Translations under genes and position numbers: made by a program
Source: Gymnorhina tibicen
Lineage: Eukaryota; Chordata; Aves; Passeriformes; Artamidae
Direction of reading: 5' to 3'
Assembly: GCA_013399875.1 (NCBI GenBank)
Contig: VXAZ01001670.1
Location: 1,745,025-1,809,024, forward strand
DNA length: 64,000 nucleotides
The notes under the pieces: model-generated
Databases searched by the model: none
Told to the model about the DNA's origin: nothing
The model's input: the letters and a program-made list of their open reading frames with translations, nothing else
Shown: positions 27,060 to 39,300 of the stretch, in pieces
How the letters are laid out: each line of letters starts with the position of its first letter
Numbering within the stretch: position 1 is the first letter of the stretch

Positions 27060-28270
27060 TTGTTTTGACCTTGATGTTGTGCAAGGTCTTAGAAAATGTT
27101 TGACAGGAAGGAGCTATCAAGATCATGGAAGTAGAGGTAAATAGAGAATGGGATATAATGTGAGATGGTTTTAGCAAAAGTAGATCATGTCAGACAAACC
27201 TCATCTTTCTCTGATAGGATAAGGGTTTTCTTCAAAAAGTGCAGTGTAGAGGACCCGATATATATGTATTTAAGCAAAACATTTGAAACTGTGTTCCTGG
27301 AAGTCTTTATTTAAGCAGAAGAGGACAGGATTTGGAATTAAAAACTACCTGAAGGCTTACGGTAAGGTTTTTCTGAAAGAGAGGTTGTAAAAACATAGGG
27401 AATTTATTTATGGTATTTTTCAAAGATTGATCTTGTGACTGATTCTCTTTACTGTTTCATATTAGTGATCCTAATTCAAAACCCAGTTTGTGCTCATGAA
27501 ATTTGCAGATAATGTAGAATTAGGAGGTATTAATAGTATTGAGGAGAATCTGCTATGAGGTAGGAAGAATGACATGACAGTCAGCAGGAATCCTCAGGAG
27601 AAAAAAAATTAATACTGCAAAGTCATGCATTTAGGACCTTCTCTGTGAGCTGGAGGCTCACTGGTCAGCAGGGATGCAGGAAGTTAAACCTCTGTATTTA
27701 ATATGATAAATGCACTGGTAGTATTTTTCAGCCATGAAGAAGGCTTTGTAAATGTCAAGCCCAGATTTCTCCTTGGATACTGGAAAATATTGATACAATT
27801 AAGACAAAATAGAGTTAGATCTTGTCTGGATTACTGGTATCAGACTGACTTTCTGTGCTGGGAAAAAAAGTGAATTTAAACTGGAGGAAAGGTCTTCAAG
27901 GACCTTTAATGGAATGGTAAAAATGTCTTTTGAGAGGAGGTTACAAGAACATGTCTTGGTTTGGCTGACCAAGAGGAAGATTCAAAGAGGATATGATTAC
28001 TTTCTAGAACTGCAGCTGGGGGTAAATAGGAGTAAATAGCAAGTAGGCAGAAGAATGATTAAAGTTAAAAGATAAGATCAGATGGATATGAATTAATGCA
28101 TTTAGACAGGAAGCTGAAAGAAGTTCTCAAGCCATCAGAAAAATGAACTTCTGGAACTGTCTCCCAGACACAGTAATGGGTGAAAAGAATCTTAATGGCT
28201 TACAAGGTGAAGCTTTGTAAATTTAAGGCAGGCTAGAGAGGGTCATGAAGTTGAAAAGCAAAGCTTGTGA
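27060..28270 (+). mobile_element. Old, decayed CR1/L2-type LINE with reverse transcriptase remnant
   Basis: Near 27,500 the plus strand reads KFADNVELGGI, a decayed FADD catalytic box. Downstream, ggatatgattactttctaga and acttctggaactgtctccca are the familiar blocks of the CR1 ORF2 C-terminus and 3' UTR. No open frame survives. It could be a CR1-L3-like or another L2/CR1-clade family; age is clearly greater than that of the 34-kb copy. Ends approximate. Confidence 0.6.
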
Positions 28271-31200
28271 AATGAGGCTTTGTGCATTTGGTTTTGTCAT
28301 TCTTGTAAGAGCACTATAGGAAGATTTTCTCTCCAAATACATCTGTGTCAGGAAGTGTTTGGTGGCACAAGCGTTGCTGTAAAATTATTAAGTAAACGAG
28401 AAGAAGGCCAGAAATGTTGGTGATGAGATACAATGGCACAGGCAAAAGGAAAAGCTAAGTACTGGCGTGGTTTCTGGCCTGTGGATATCAGACACGTCCA
28501 GGAAAGCAAAGCGACTGTTCAAGGCCAGGTTTTAGTATGGGCTCCAGGGGTTTCTATGGCTGATATGTGCAAGGACAGAAGATTGAGCCCACCCATACCC
28601 ACTTATTAGACAAGGTTCTTTATCTCTGGCTGGATCATGAGCTTTCAGTAGTAATTGTTTTTAATTGTTGTATTTAATTAATGTATCACATGCTTCTGGG
28701 TTTCCATTCATTGCCTGAGGAAGAGGAGAAAAAATTTATTGTTTTCTTCTCTCCTTTTTGGTAGTGTAATTTTATTTTTGAGATATTTTTCACTCTCCCA
28801 ACTTTCTCTGATGAGATTGGCCATGAGATGAGCTTTGATGGGATTTTAGTTTTGGTGCACTGATTTCAAGTCAGAACGAAAATTGTTTTAGTGGTCAAGT
28901 TGGCAAGGATCTTCTTGAGGGAGCAGAATGGGATGGAGGGGTGCCTTTCTTTGTATGTAGAGTGTTTCACTTCAGTGTCATTTGAGTTCCACCTAACAAA
29001 GCCCCTATCATTATAGGGGCCTCAGAAGTGACTTCTGGAAGATGGAAACTGTGCATGTTCTTGTGCCTGCAGTGTACTTCTCTGTTCTGTGTTCCAGGAC
29101 TGAAATGACACATGATAATTATATGATTCAGAAACTACTGTTTTATTCATGAAGTATAAACCCAAGTTCTTGTTGTTTGATTTTATTAAAGTTTGATACC
29201 ATCTTTCTCAAGAATTGAATTTCTAACTGCAGCTTTGTGATGAGTTACCAGCTGACTGACTGCATTCCCTCTAAAGTTTGAACTAGGCATGATATACTTC
29301 ATCGCTTCCTGAACTGCTGTTTTAGTACTGCTATATGCTTTTCTGCATTTGAGAGTTTGGATGCATTTAAATTATGGGACAGATAAATTTATAATCCTTA
29401 TCACGCTGTGTTGCAGAAAGCAGTTTCTAAGACTCATTGTGCTGAGACATTAACATTTATCATCTTAGATTTTTATTAAATTATTATTACTTTACTATTA
29501 AATATGATATGAAGTATAAAAGCATATCCTACTTTAAAAGGGGTTGTAATGATTAAACTCCAAACCAGACAAATAGTAAAGGAAAACATTAAGTGAAGTA
29601 GTTCACATTGTAATTTAAGACAAATGAGTATTTTTACCTCCAGAAAAGAAAAATGCAGCCCAAATGTCAGGTGTAAGGAAGAATTCAAAAGACATATGAG
29701 CAATTCTAATGGGACAAAAATATTACCTTCTCCCACTTTCTAGGTTTTACAGAGTTCTTGAAGTAACTGAGCTACTAATAAAATATTCAGTCTACTTTTA
29801 AAAATCTGAAATAAGTTTCCACAATATTCCAAACATTTGCATAGAGGTAAATGTTGTACCTATTTATAAATGCTGCTGGGAAGGATACTGAATTTACAGT
29901 CTAAATGCAATGAAACCAATTTGTTTATCAGAGACTTTATTTTCAGGTAGCTGCACTAGAGACTGGTATTCAGAAGAAACCTTCCTTATGGAAGAAAGAA
30001 ATTTGTAAAATTTTAAGTTATTTAAAAGAAAATTCTTAAGGGTAGGTTCCTGAAATTTTGACCTTTCTCAATATGGCAGATGCATTCCCAGTGTTTGTTG
30101 TTCCAGGACACAGAAATTGGCTTTAAGCCATTAAAAACTGTTAATGGGATGTGGTGTTGAAAACCTTTCCCTAAGGGATCCAGAATACATTGTATTCAGG
30201 GAGACAGTTTTAACTTAAGAACTTTGTCTTTCAAGCCTCTCCACTTAAACCTAAAAAAATAGGACATCTCCTAAAAGATCATGTAGGTGTGGCCAATACA
30301 GTGCTTTTCATGACATCTTTCAAAGGAGCAATTCTCTTATAAAGTGAGACTAGAAGAAGCTATAGGGAAGCCATGGCTGCCTCCTTGGCTTATAGGTTTG
30401 GGTTCTTTTTAGTTTCATCCTCCCTTCTCTGGGAGGAATGTACTCCTTCTCCCCTCTACCCCTGATTTGCTATTTTATAGCCTCCCCTACTAAGAAGAGA
30501 GTTTTCATCTCTTCTTTCTAGTAGTCTAACAAGTCACAGCTGTTAGTTCAAGCAGCATGAAGGAGCTACTTTCCTGTTTTCACACAGTGGGAGAATTTAA
30601 ATGCAAAGTGGACCAGGAAGGGGTTTATGTGTGTTATCCCTGACACTGAACTGTTAAGGGGTTTCCAGTGAGAGAAGTTTTGATTTTGTCAGAAGAAATG
30701 AAAGAAAGCAACTCCTGGAATATGAGCAAAGAAAGTAAGAGAAGGTGCTCCAACAGTCTATGGGATATGTTGATCTGTTTAGTCAACAACCTTGGATCCT
30801 GTCTCAGGGACAAAAGCTTCTTGTGTCTAGACTGACTGGATCAGTCATCTATAGCAATGTGCCACTTAACCTTGCCTGGCTAAGATACCATCTACTGATA
30901 TTTTTGGAGGTACTTATGATAGAGAAGTCAAATAATCAGTTACTGTTGCCTTATCATCTCTAGGAAGCATTTTCTCTAGACTAAATAAGAGTCCAGGAAA
31001 ATGACTACTTTGTGTAAGGGAAGTCGAAGTTTAGAGACAACTTTAGGTCACCAAATTTCTGAAACCTATAGATCCCATCTTGCTGTCTGTCATAAACCCC
31101 TCAGAGTTGAGGGCCTAGCTTTTGAAACTCCACTTATTAAGAATCATATTTAAGCAAGAGAACACCTTTGAAGCCATTGCTGATAGTTCAGGTAGCTCTA

Positions 31201-33310
31201 GAGTTCACCTTCTGACTTCAATTTTCTTCCAGTCATTCTGTAGCACAGGCTACTGGTGCTAAGATTATACTAATCTATTACCCATTCCTCTGGCAGGAAA
31301 CTTTGTTTCTATACCTGTCAGTGTGTAGAAATTCAGGCGTTATCCTCTTTCAGGGGAATACTTCTGCGGATGATTTTCACACTGGCTTGTGACATGCCTT
31401 GCAAATGTATTTATAGCCAGATATACTCACCAGCAAGTGATCAATTAAAACCTTTTCATTTTCCTTAGATAAAGAAAGAGGGGGAAAGAGTTTTGACATG
31501 GGGAAAAAAAGAAGCAAAGCAAGGTCTTTATTTTGTCCACCAGGTGTGTACAGTTAAGTTTAATCGTTCTATATAAAAGCTTTAAGAGCTTTAAGTGTGC
31601 CTTCTAGAAAACAAAGAAGTGGACGAGTAGGAAGATTTAGCCAGGTGGAACTGACTTGCTGGCACCAGATGCCTTGGGTTGGTTTGCTCATTGGTTTACT
31701 TTATCAGTTAAAAAAATGAGGATCGGTGGGAAAGAAAAAAAATAGCATAGAGGGTGAGTGTGACTTTCATTTGTGTCACAGCACAGAGTAATTTTTGGAA
31801 AGTGGCAGGTCCAGCATTCTTCTTAGACAGACTTTTCCTAGTTTTGATTTGTTTAAGGCACCACTTTCTGGTCACTGGTTCACGGAGCATTGTGCAAATT
31901 GAGGATTGTTGTGACTGCCTGCATCAAACCTTCTTTAGACAAAAAGCAAACATAAGGAAGATAGGAAAGACCAGAAAAGAATTTGTGGGAGAACTAGGCA
32001 CACCACTACTTTGGGGAAGAAAGTGTTAATAGGAATCTTAGTTCATATTCTAAATATTAAAGATTCATTAAAGAATTTGTTCATTAAAGATTCATCTAAA
32101 TGTGGTGGCACAGATATCCAGTACTGTCCCCTCACCCAACCATTTATGTAGCTTTTTCAAAGACAATTTTAAAGAAGCCCTAAAGGAGAGATAATAGATA
32201 TTAGACTGGGTGAGAGAAGATGGGCAGGAATGCATAACAATTCCAGTGATTAAATTTGTTCCTTTCCCTGTGTCGCAAGTTGTTCAGTCTAACAACTTTC
32301 CAGTCCGCAAATCTAAAAATGTAGCCAAATAGCTGCAGAAAAATAATTTCCAGAAAAGGGTGGCATCTGATTTATTTCCTGCATCCTATCGTGTCTTGTT
32401 GTGGTTTTGGCTGCAAGATTGCAAGTCTAAAACAGAGAAGTGTCATCGGCCTCTAGAGACAGTGTCCAAACAATTGAACATGTTTGGAGGAAAGGTTTAT
32501 TCTTTGGCTCTCTCAATACTTGTAGCTGCCAATTATTGAGTAGTTATGGCCAGACAGACTCGCTGTGGTTCATGGCTGGCTCTTGGGTTCAGAAATATCT
32601 GGAATTTTTCAAGGAAAATCTAGGGAAGTGTCCAAATTTCTTCTCAATGTTCCTTTGATATTTTGTGCTGCTGATGGCCTTTAGACACGATGGTTTCTCT
32701 CAGAAGACATTTCTGGCTCATATCTCAGAGACTGGGCTAGTATAGAACTTAAACAGAGAAATGAGAATTCCTTTTCTGTTCGTCTGAGAAACTGGATTCA
32801 CTGAGATCTCTTCAGCCCAAGGCAGGCAAGTTTTAGGAAGAGCTGAAAGCCACTGAGTTCACAGCCTGTTTTCAGGGCTTGAATGAAACTTGGCTTTTGC
32901 AGGAAATCTTTCCAGTTCTGGGATTAACAGCAGTTAGCAGTCCTCTTTTAGGAACTGGCTACTTTCAAAGACAACAAGAATCTGTCAGACCTAATCAAGA
33001 GAGAATGCAAAAAACAACACCCCTCTTGCCATTCTCCCTCTTCTTGCCCCTTCTAAAATAAACCAAAATTGCCCCTGATATCCAAAGTTAAAGACAAAGT
33101 TGAATATAAATATATTCATATTTATGATTATGAGTGAGAGATCTAAACCAAGAGAGGAGATGGTTTTGTTTCTCTCATGATGATCCTTTGTCTTGCCTTT
33201 TCTTTGGGTCGTTTGGTTTGAAAGGTTCAAAAGAGTAAGGATTCTGACTTACAGAATCCTTGAAACAGAACCAAAGTCTTGTCCCCTTTTGCTTCTGGTA
33301 ACTTTTTTGT
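28271..33310. other. Intergenic, nothing recognised
   Basis: About 5 kb of AT-rich, unique-looking DNA with only short chance open frames. Confidence 0.5.
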
Positions 33311-33312
33311 GA

Positions 33313-33447
33313 AACCCAAGATTGTCTCAGTTGATTAGAACATGGTGCTAATAATGCCAGTGTTGTGGGTTTGATCCCTGTATGGGCCTTTTGTGTAAGA
33401 GTTGGGTTCAAGTATCCTCGTTCTTTCCAATTCAGAATATTCTGTGA
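33313..33447 (+). mobile_element. tRNA-Ile-derived SINE with CR1-like tail (TguSINE1-type)
   Basis: The head (33,313-33,389) aligns end to end with tRNA-Ile(AAT). It has an A-box region tgtctcagttgattagaa, an anticodon arm TGGTG-CTAATAA-TGCCA with AAT at 33,350-33,352, a B box GGTTTGATCCC at 33,368-33,378 and the 3' side of the acceptor stem, gggcc. It runs without CCA into a CR1-like tail (gagttgggttcaagtatcct, ccaattcagaatattctgtg). A tRNA-Ile head on a CR1 tail is the structure described for TguSINE1, a passerine family mobilised by CR1. This is the best taxonomic marker in the window. Several A-box and stem mismatches show it is not a working tRNA gene. Confidence 0.8.
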
Positions 33448-34370
33448 GAACTGCCTTTATCTGTGAAAAAACCCTTAAAGAGTAATATATGGCCATTGTG
33501 AAAATGTGAATCATAGAAGACATTGCCAGGAGGAAGAGTTTCCATTTCTGTATTCTTTTCCCAAACATACACACAAAATATATATACTGGATTTAAATTT
33601 CTGCAATTAGGACAAATACCTCAGTAAAAGGAAATTCTGCATGCTTTACTAGAAAACAGTAATGCATCCTTTCAATATTCAGGATGAATTTGGGTCTCTA
33701 GGCTTCTGAATCATTTCCCCCTATTTCTCAGTAAGACAAGAAAGTACATCATGTTCTCGGCAGGCTGTGACCATTGCCTTTCAAGTTGCAATCCTTCAGA
33801 TCTTCATTAGTCCTTAGGCTATCGTTAAATGCTTGAAAATGGTTTTATCTTATCTTTGTTGTTAATGTCTGCAGGTGCATTAGTTATGTAGAGGACTTGC
33901 TTATTAGAGACCATTTTACAGTAGGAGAGTTCATGCCTTCTGGGAAACATTACTTTCAGAATCTCTGTCAAAATAAGACCTTTTTTTGCCCCATTTCAGG
34001 TTCTTCCTTTGACAACAGCCACTTGGGGTCTCAAAAGGGCTCTCATTTACTTGTGCTTGGACAGCTTCTAAAATTTAGTGTAGACAGAAGATCAAGCTAT
34101 GTCCACAACAGAATGCACAGGTTACATTATCTTGTTAATTTTATACTGAAGAATGATATGCAGTTTGGATATTATCTATACCAGAGAAAGAGAGTTTAAA
34201 GTTAAAATAAGCATTTGAAGTTTGGCCTTGGTGCATTTTCCATCAACACGTGAAAGACTTGATCCAATACTGACCAAATATACTTTGATGAATGTGTTCT
34301 TCTTTTAGCCTGCTCCAAAAGTCATGATTGGTTTCCATTCAAAAAAAAACCAGAGCAACTCTTAAATAAT
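33448..34370. other. Intergenic, nothing recognised
   Basis: Unique-looking AT-rich sequence between the SINE and the CR1 copy, containing a CACGTG at 34,247-34,252 of unknown relevance. Confidence 0.5.
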
Positions 34371-34771
34371 AGAATCATAGAATACCAAGTTGGAAGGGGA
34401 CCTTGAGGATCATCTGGCCCAACCTTTTTTGGCTAGAGTACGGTCTAGACAAGAGGGCCCAGCACTCTGTTTACCTGAATCTTAAACTGTCCAACACTGG
34501 CAAATCCACAACTTCCCTGGGGAAATTATTCCAATGGTTGATTGTTCACATTGTGCAAACTTTCCTCTTGTGTCTTACAAAAATCTCCCCAGGATAAATT
34601 TGTACCCATTAACCCTCATCTTTTCCATGAAACTCCTTGTAAAAAAAGGAGTCTCCATGTTCTTTGTATCCACCCTTTAAATACTGGAACATGGTGATAA
34701 GGTCTCCTCTAAGCCTTCTTTTCTCATGCTGAAAAACCCAGCTCTCTTAGCCTCTCCTCACACAGAGTGCT

Positions 34772-34837
34772 TCCCAGTCCTTTGATCATCTTTGTGGCCC
34801 TTCTCCCAGTCCTTTGATCATCTTTGTGGCCCTTCTC
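34772..34837. repeat. Direct duplication of about 32 bp
   Basis: The block ccagtcctttgatcatcttt followed by gtggcccttctc occurs twice back to back inside the CR1 3' region. One unit is the normal CR1 sequence, so it is a local slippage or unequal-exchange duplication private to this copy or its lineage. Confidence 0.85.
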
Positions 34838-34889
34838 TTGTCCCTCTCCAGCCTGTCCACATCTTTTTTTTGTATAGCAGGGACCAAAA

Positions 34890-36320
34890 CTAAACACAGT
34901 ATTTCAGGTGTGTCCTGGCAAACCCTGAGTAGAGTGGGATAATGACTTCTTTATCTCTGCTGCTGATGCCCTTTTTGATGCAACCCAGCATCCTATTGGC
35001 CTTCTCTGCTGTAGCAGTGCACTGTTCTTTCAGATTGAGCTTCTTGTCCGCCAGGACCCCCACGTCCCCTTCAACAGAGCTGCTCCCCAGCCCAGTATAT
35101 ACCAGCCTGTGCTGCACTTCTGGATTATGTTTTCCAGGTGCAAGACCTTACATTTGTCCTTGTTGAACTTCCTAAGGTTCTTATTAACCCACTTTTCCAG
35201 CCCATCCAGATGTTCCTGCAGGGTTGGCTCTCCTTCTGAAGAGTCCACTTCCCCGATCAGTTTGGTACCATGGGCAAACTTTGTCAGAGTACACTTGATC
35301 CCACCTTTCAGATCACTTATGGAGATATTAAACAGTGCTGGGCCTAATATCAGTCCCAGGGAACCTCATTTGTGACAGGTTGCCAGTTTGAAAGGGAGCT
35401 AATCACCACCACCCTCTGGTTCCCCACCCACCACACAGATCACATCAGTTTCTCTAGGAGGAGGCTGTGGGAAACCATTTCAAAAGCCTTGGAAAAATCC
35501 AGGCAGACAATGTCCACTGCTCACCCCACAACAGCCGAACAGGTTACTTTGTCATTGAAGGTGATCAGGTTTGTCAAGTATGACTTGCCCTTGGTGAATC
35601 CATGCTGGCTTTTCCCAATCACGTTTCATCTGACTTGTGACAGCTCCCACAATAATTTGTTTCATAACTTTCCCAGGGACTGAAGTAACACTGATGGGCT
35701 TTTAACTTCCTGGATCCTCCCTTAAGACCTTCTTGTAGATGAGGGTGATGTTAGCTTTCTTCCAGTCTTCTGGGATGCCCCCTGGTCTCCATGACTTCTC
35801 AAAGATGATGGAGAACAGCCTTGCAATGATATCAGCCAGCTCTCTTACCTTTGGGTGATTATTGTCAGGGTCCATCAATTTGTAGGGATCAAGCTCCTGT
35901 AATAGCTGACATACCAACTCTTTCTTTACTGATGGTAGGTTTGTGTTTGCATCAACCTGGATTTTTGTTCCCAAGGCATGCACCCCAATAGTGCTGGTAA
36001 AGACAGATGTGAAGAAAGCGTTGAGAACCTCTTGCTTTTCAGTGTTGTTGGTGACTGATTCACCTCTCCTGTTTAACAATGGGCCATTATTTTCCTTCTA
36101 ATTCTGGTTCTTGTTACATACCTGAAGAACACTTTCTTGTGTTTTTTGACATTTCTGGGTAATTTCAATTCGAGCTAAGATTTTGCTTTTCTAACTGCAC
36201 CTCTGCACATGCTGGAAATGCTTTTGTAGTTCTCAGTGGTATTTGTCTGCTTTTCCATCTCTTGATATGCTTCTCTTTTGGTTTTGAGCACACTGAGAAG
36301 CTCTCAGATAAGCCAAGGGG
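34890..36320 (-). pseudogene. CR1 ORF2 reverse transcriptase remnant
   Basis: Part of the CR1 copy above. The longest surviving frame is 35,702-36,079 (125 codons, MLNRRGESVTNN... to KVLREDPGS) and covers the linker and start of the RT domain. Two later pieces, 35,030-35,248 and 34,890-35,117, lie in other frames, so frameshifts and stops separate them. The catalytic FADD box reads FAHG near 35,270-35,290, losing both aspartates. The endonuclease domain is missing through 5' truncation. Not functional. Confidence 0.9.
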
Positions 36321-39300
36321 GATATTGCGCTGCTTACTTCCCCTACCTTTAAAGGGTAATGAACTGGTTTTGAACTTCCATGTTTCTCAGGAGAAAAATG
36401 CCAACATAGAGAAAACTTTGCAATCAGTATGCTATGGCTGCCATTTGCATTAACCAACTCCCTTTTCTGTCAGCCGGGCTACAGTGCTCCTTTGTGCACC
36501 AGGAAGATCTTATTGCATCAGTTACATGGTAAAATGTGCTCATTCTCACAGTTTTTCCCTTTAAAGAAAAATATTGAGCCCAATCCCGGGCTTTAGGAAT
36601 CAAACATCATCAGAATAGGCTTATCCAGATGGTATCTCTGGTTCTAGGGCAGTCCACTTTCCAGATTTATGCCCAGAAGAGTCCCTAGAAATTTTGACAT
36701 CCACAGTGTCTTTCCACTGCAAAGGTGGGAGGAGGTTTCTACCCTAGCTCTGGTTTGCCAACAGCTCATCAAAAGAGATTTATGTCTTCTGCATTTGTGA
36801 TAAACATGCACATTAACAGAGCTCTTCCACATTCCTTGCTGGAAGGAAAAAATGTCAACTTCTTTTTCTTCAAGAGAATACTTGAACCCCAAGCTGCTTC
36901 TGCTTGCAAAACAGAGAAACTAGTGCTTATTTTCAAGGTGCAAGAGACAGACACAGCTGAAACAAAATGTAAATAACCAAAATCTCTCACTCCTTCTTCT
37001 CATATTCTGAACAAGGAAGCAAACTCAGTCTTCCATAACCAAGTTATACAGTATTTGAGAGCAGTACCTTACCTCTCCCTGGTTGCATTCTCCACTCAGC
37101 TCAACCATCAGCTTTAACTTCACCTAGTCCAAGCTTCTTTGCACAGAAATTACACAGGAAACTCCTAGCTGCCTGATGTTTTCAGTCTTCCCATTGGATC
37201 TCTGCTGGTTCAGGGTAGGAAGGGATGTTATGGAGCAACGGAGTTACACCTTCACTAATCATTACTCTCACAGGCAAAGCTTCAGTCTAAGTTATTAAGG
37301 TTATTAAAATCACATATATGAGGTAATACTTTTATGAATTAGATGCAGATTAAAAGGCAGAACTGTTAGACTTTCCACATGACAAAAGGTTAATAGTGGA
37401 GAGCCACAAGGTACCGTACTAGCTGCTCCTATTGCGTGTAATATATTGAGCAGTTACTTATAAAAGGGGGAGTGAACAATGAGATGGCAGATATTGCAGA
37501 TGACATGAAAGCATATCAGTAGCTGGAATTCAGATCCATACCCAGCTCTCCTAAGAAATCTCCCTGATCCATTGCATTTTTTTATCACAGCAGATTCTTT
37601 TAGTCCTTTTCACTGTATTCATGAATGTAACTTGCACAATACAACATCCTAGCAATCTTATGCTTTCCGTTCTGCTGAGTGAGGTTTATAGCTTTTCATT
37701 TTCATTTTCAGCCTTGGGCTGACTTACAAGACTGAATCCATGTCCCAGCCTGCAGACTGGAAGCACTTAATTAGTATGCAGGGCAGGTACTGAGGGAGGC
37801 TGTCTCTATGCGACAGCTCTCAATCCACTCCTCTGATTATTATGGCTCATAGAAAAGAGGATGCAAGGGAAATGAAAAAAAAAGTGAAAGAAAAAAAATC
37901 ACTGCATTTTCAAATTTTAAAAAATGATATAAAGCATCTGGTGATATCAAGTAAGAGAATGTATCTGGCTCTGTATTAGTTGCCAGTCATTCCTCTGGTT
38001 AATTGAAAAGCAGGTGTCTGTTAAAGATGGTCACAAGGGAAGAAGCCAAACCTCAAATACAAATTACCTGTTGAGTTTATTATGGACTTTTAAGGGAAAG
38101 CCTATGACTTTAATATGAAAAGCATTGTAGCACCAAGTAAAAATCCACTCTGCTAATAATTTTCTTGTTTTCTTGTTGGGCAGATGGTTTCCTATCAAGA
38201 TAGCAAAGCTAAGCCCATTGTAAATATCTGCATTTGCTCACAGGAGAAAGAACAAGGAAGTTAGGGAAAGGTATTATTATGATTTACCTGTTTTGTTTAG
38301 GCAGCATATGAAACTATGGGTAAAAAATACTACCTTTGGCTGTTGTCATTCATCCTGGTGATAGAAAAATATTTCATAAATAATCAGATCCTCTCCCCTT
38401 TTTCCAGTTACAAATATCCCAGGTGGCTGCTTATTCATGGCTAAAATACTGCCACTTCTGGGTAGGAGTATTGCAACTGTTTAACAATGGATTTTTATAC
38501 TATACAATAGTTTCAGGACTGAAAACTACAAAAGGAATCATAACTAATTTCTTCTTCAAATGAGATTGTAGGGTGTAACCACCTTTTATATGGTAGTTAC
38601 CTTACCTTGTGCTAGAGCTCTTGTCTTACCCTCTAAGCCAGTGGTTTGCTTAAGAAGGCTCAAATATGCCATCTTCTTCCTCCCCGGGAGCCTGCCCTAA
38701 CAGTTAACAAACTGGTTGAGGTAGGGGCAGTGGTTTTCCTCCTGTTGGCTCTATGCCTTTGTGCTGAAAGGAGCACAAGATTTATGGTTCCAGAAAAATG
38801 CCAGACAAGAAGGGGCAGGACTCGCTAACCTGGTACTCTGAGTTGTCACCTTTAAGATGCAAGTCTAGGGTTCAAGAGCATTTCACAGTTCTCTCCCATT
38901 ACACATCTTTGTGCAGCTCACCACTAATAATTTCTGAGATTCTGATTGGGTCATTTAATTTTCTGCTGGCACAGTACAAAAAGCTAAGGCAGCTAATCCT
39001 TGATGCTCAGGCAAATAAAAAGAGCTGTTTCAATATGTACATTTTTTGTTGGAAGACAATGGGTTATTTCAAAGAGTGCCTATTTTATCAGAAGAAGAAC
39101 CCAGGATTTTGATCTTGGAAAATTTACTGTGATAATCTATGAACAGCTAATCTGTTCAATAGTGAGTAAGATGAAAACAACATTAAAGAAATTATGGAGT
39201 CCAACTTCAGATGACCAATTCAAGATCAATTGTAATGTCACTAAGAGAGAAACATTTCCAAGGTTCAGGAGGTGCTGGGTTTGGATGTTTATCAATCATG

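Larger units (their letters stand above)
34371..36320 (-). mobile_element. CR1 LINE, about 1.95 kb, 5'-truncated
   Basis: The left end (agaatcatagaata) is the reverse complement of the CR1 3' terminus. Reading leftwards from about 36,320 there are ORF2 segments in family order: KREAYQEMEKQ, RGAVRKAKS, a stretch ending LNAFFTSVFTSTIG, RELADIIARLFSIIFEKSW, KFAHGTKLIGEVDSSE, DKKLNLKEQCTATAEKANR and VIIPLYSGFARTHLKYCV, then the 3' UTR. It is much better preserved than the three plus-strand copies, so younger. The 3' UTR part has a direct duplication at 34,772-34,837. Confidence 0.93.

Noticed and set aside
33313..33389. Functional tRNA-Ile gene
   Set aside because: Mismatches in the D and acceptor stems, no transcription terminator directly after the tRNA end, and direct fusion to a CR1 tail. 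It is a SINE head.
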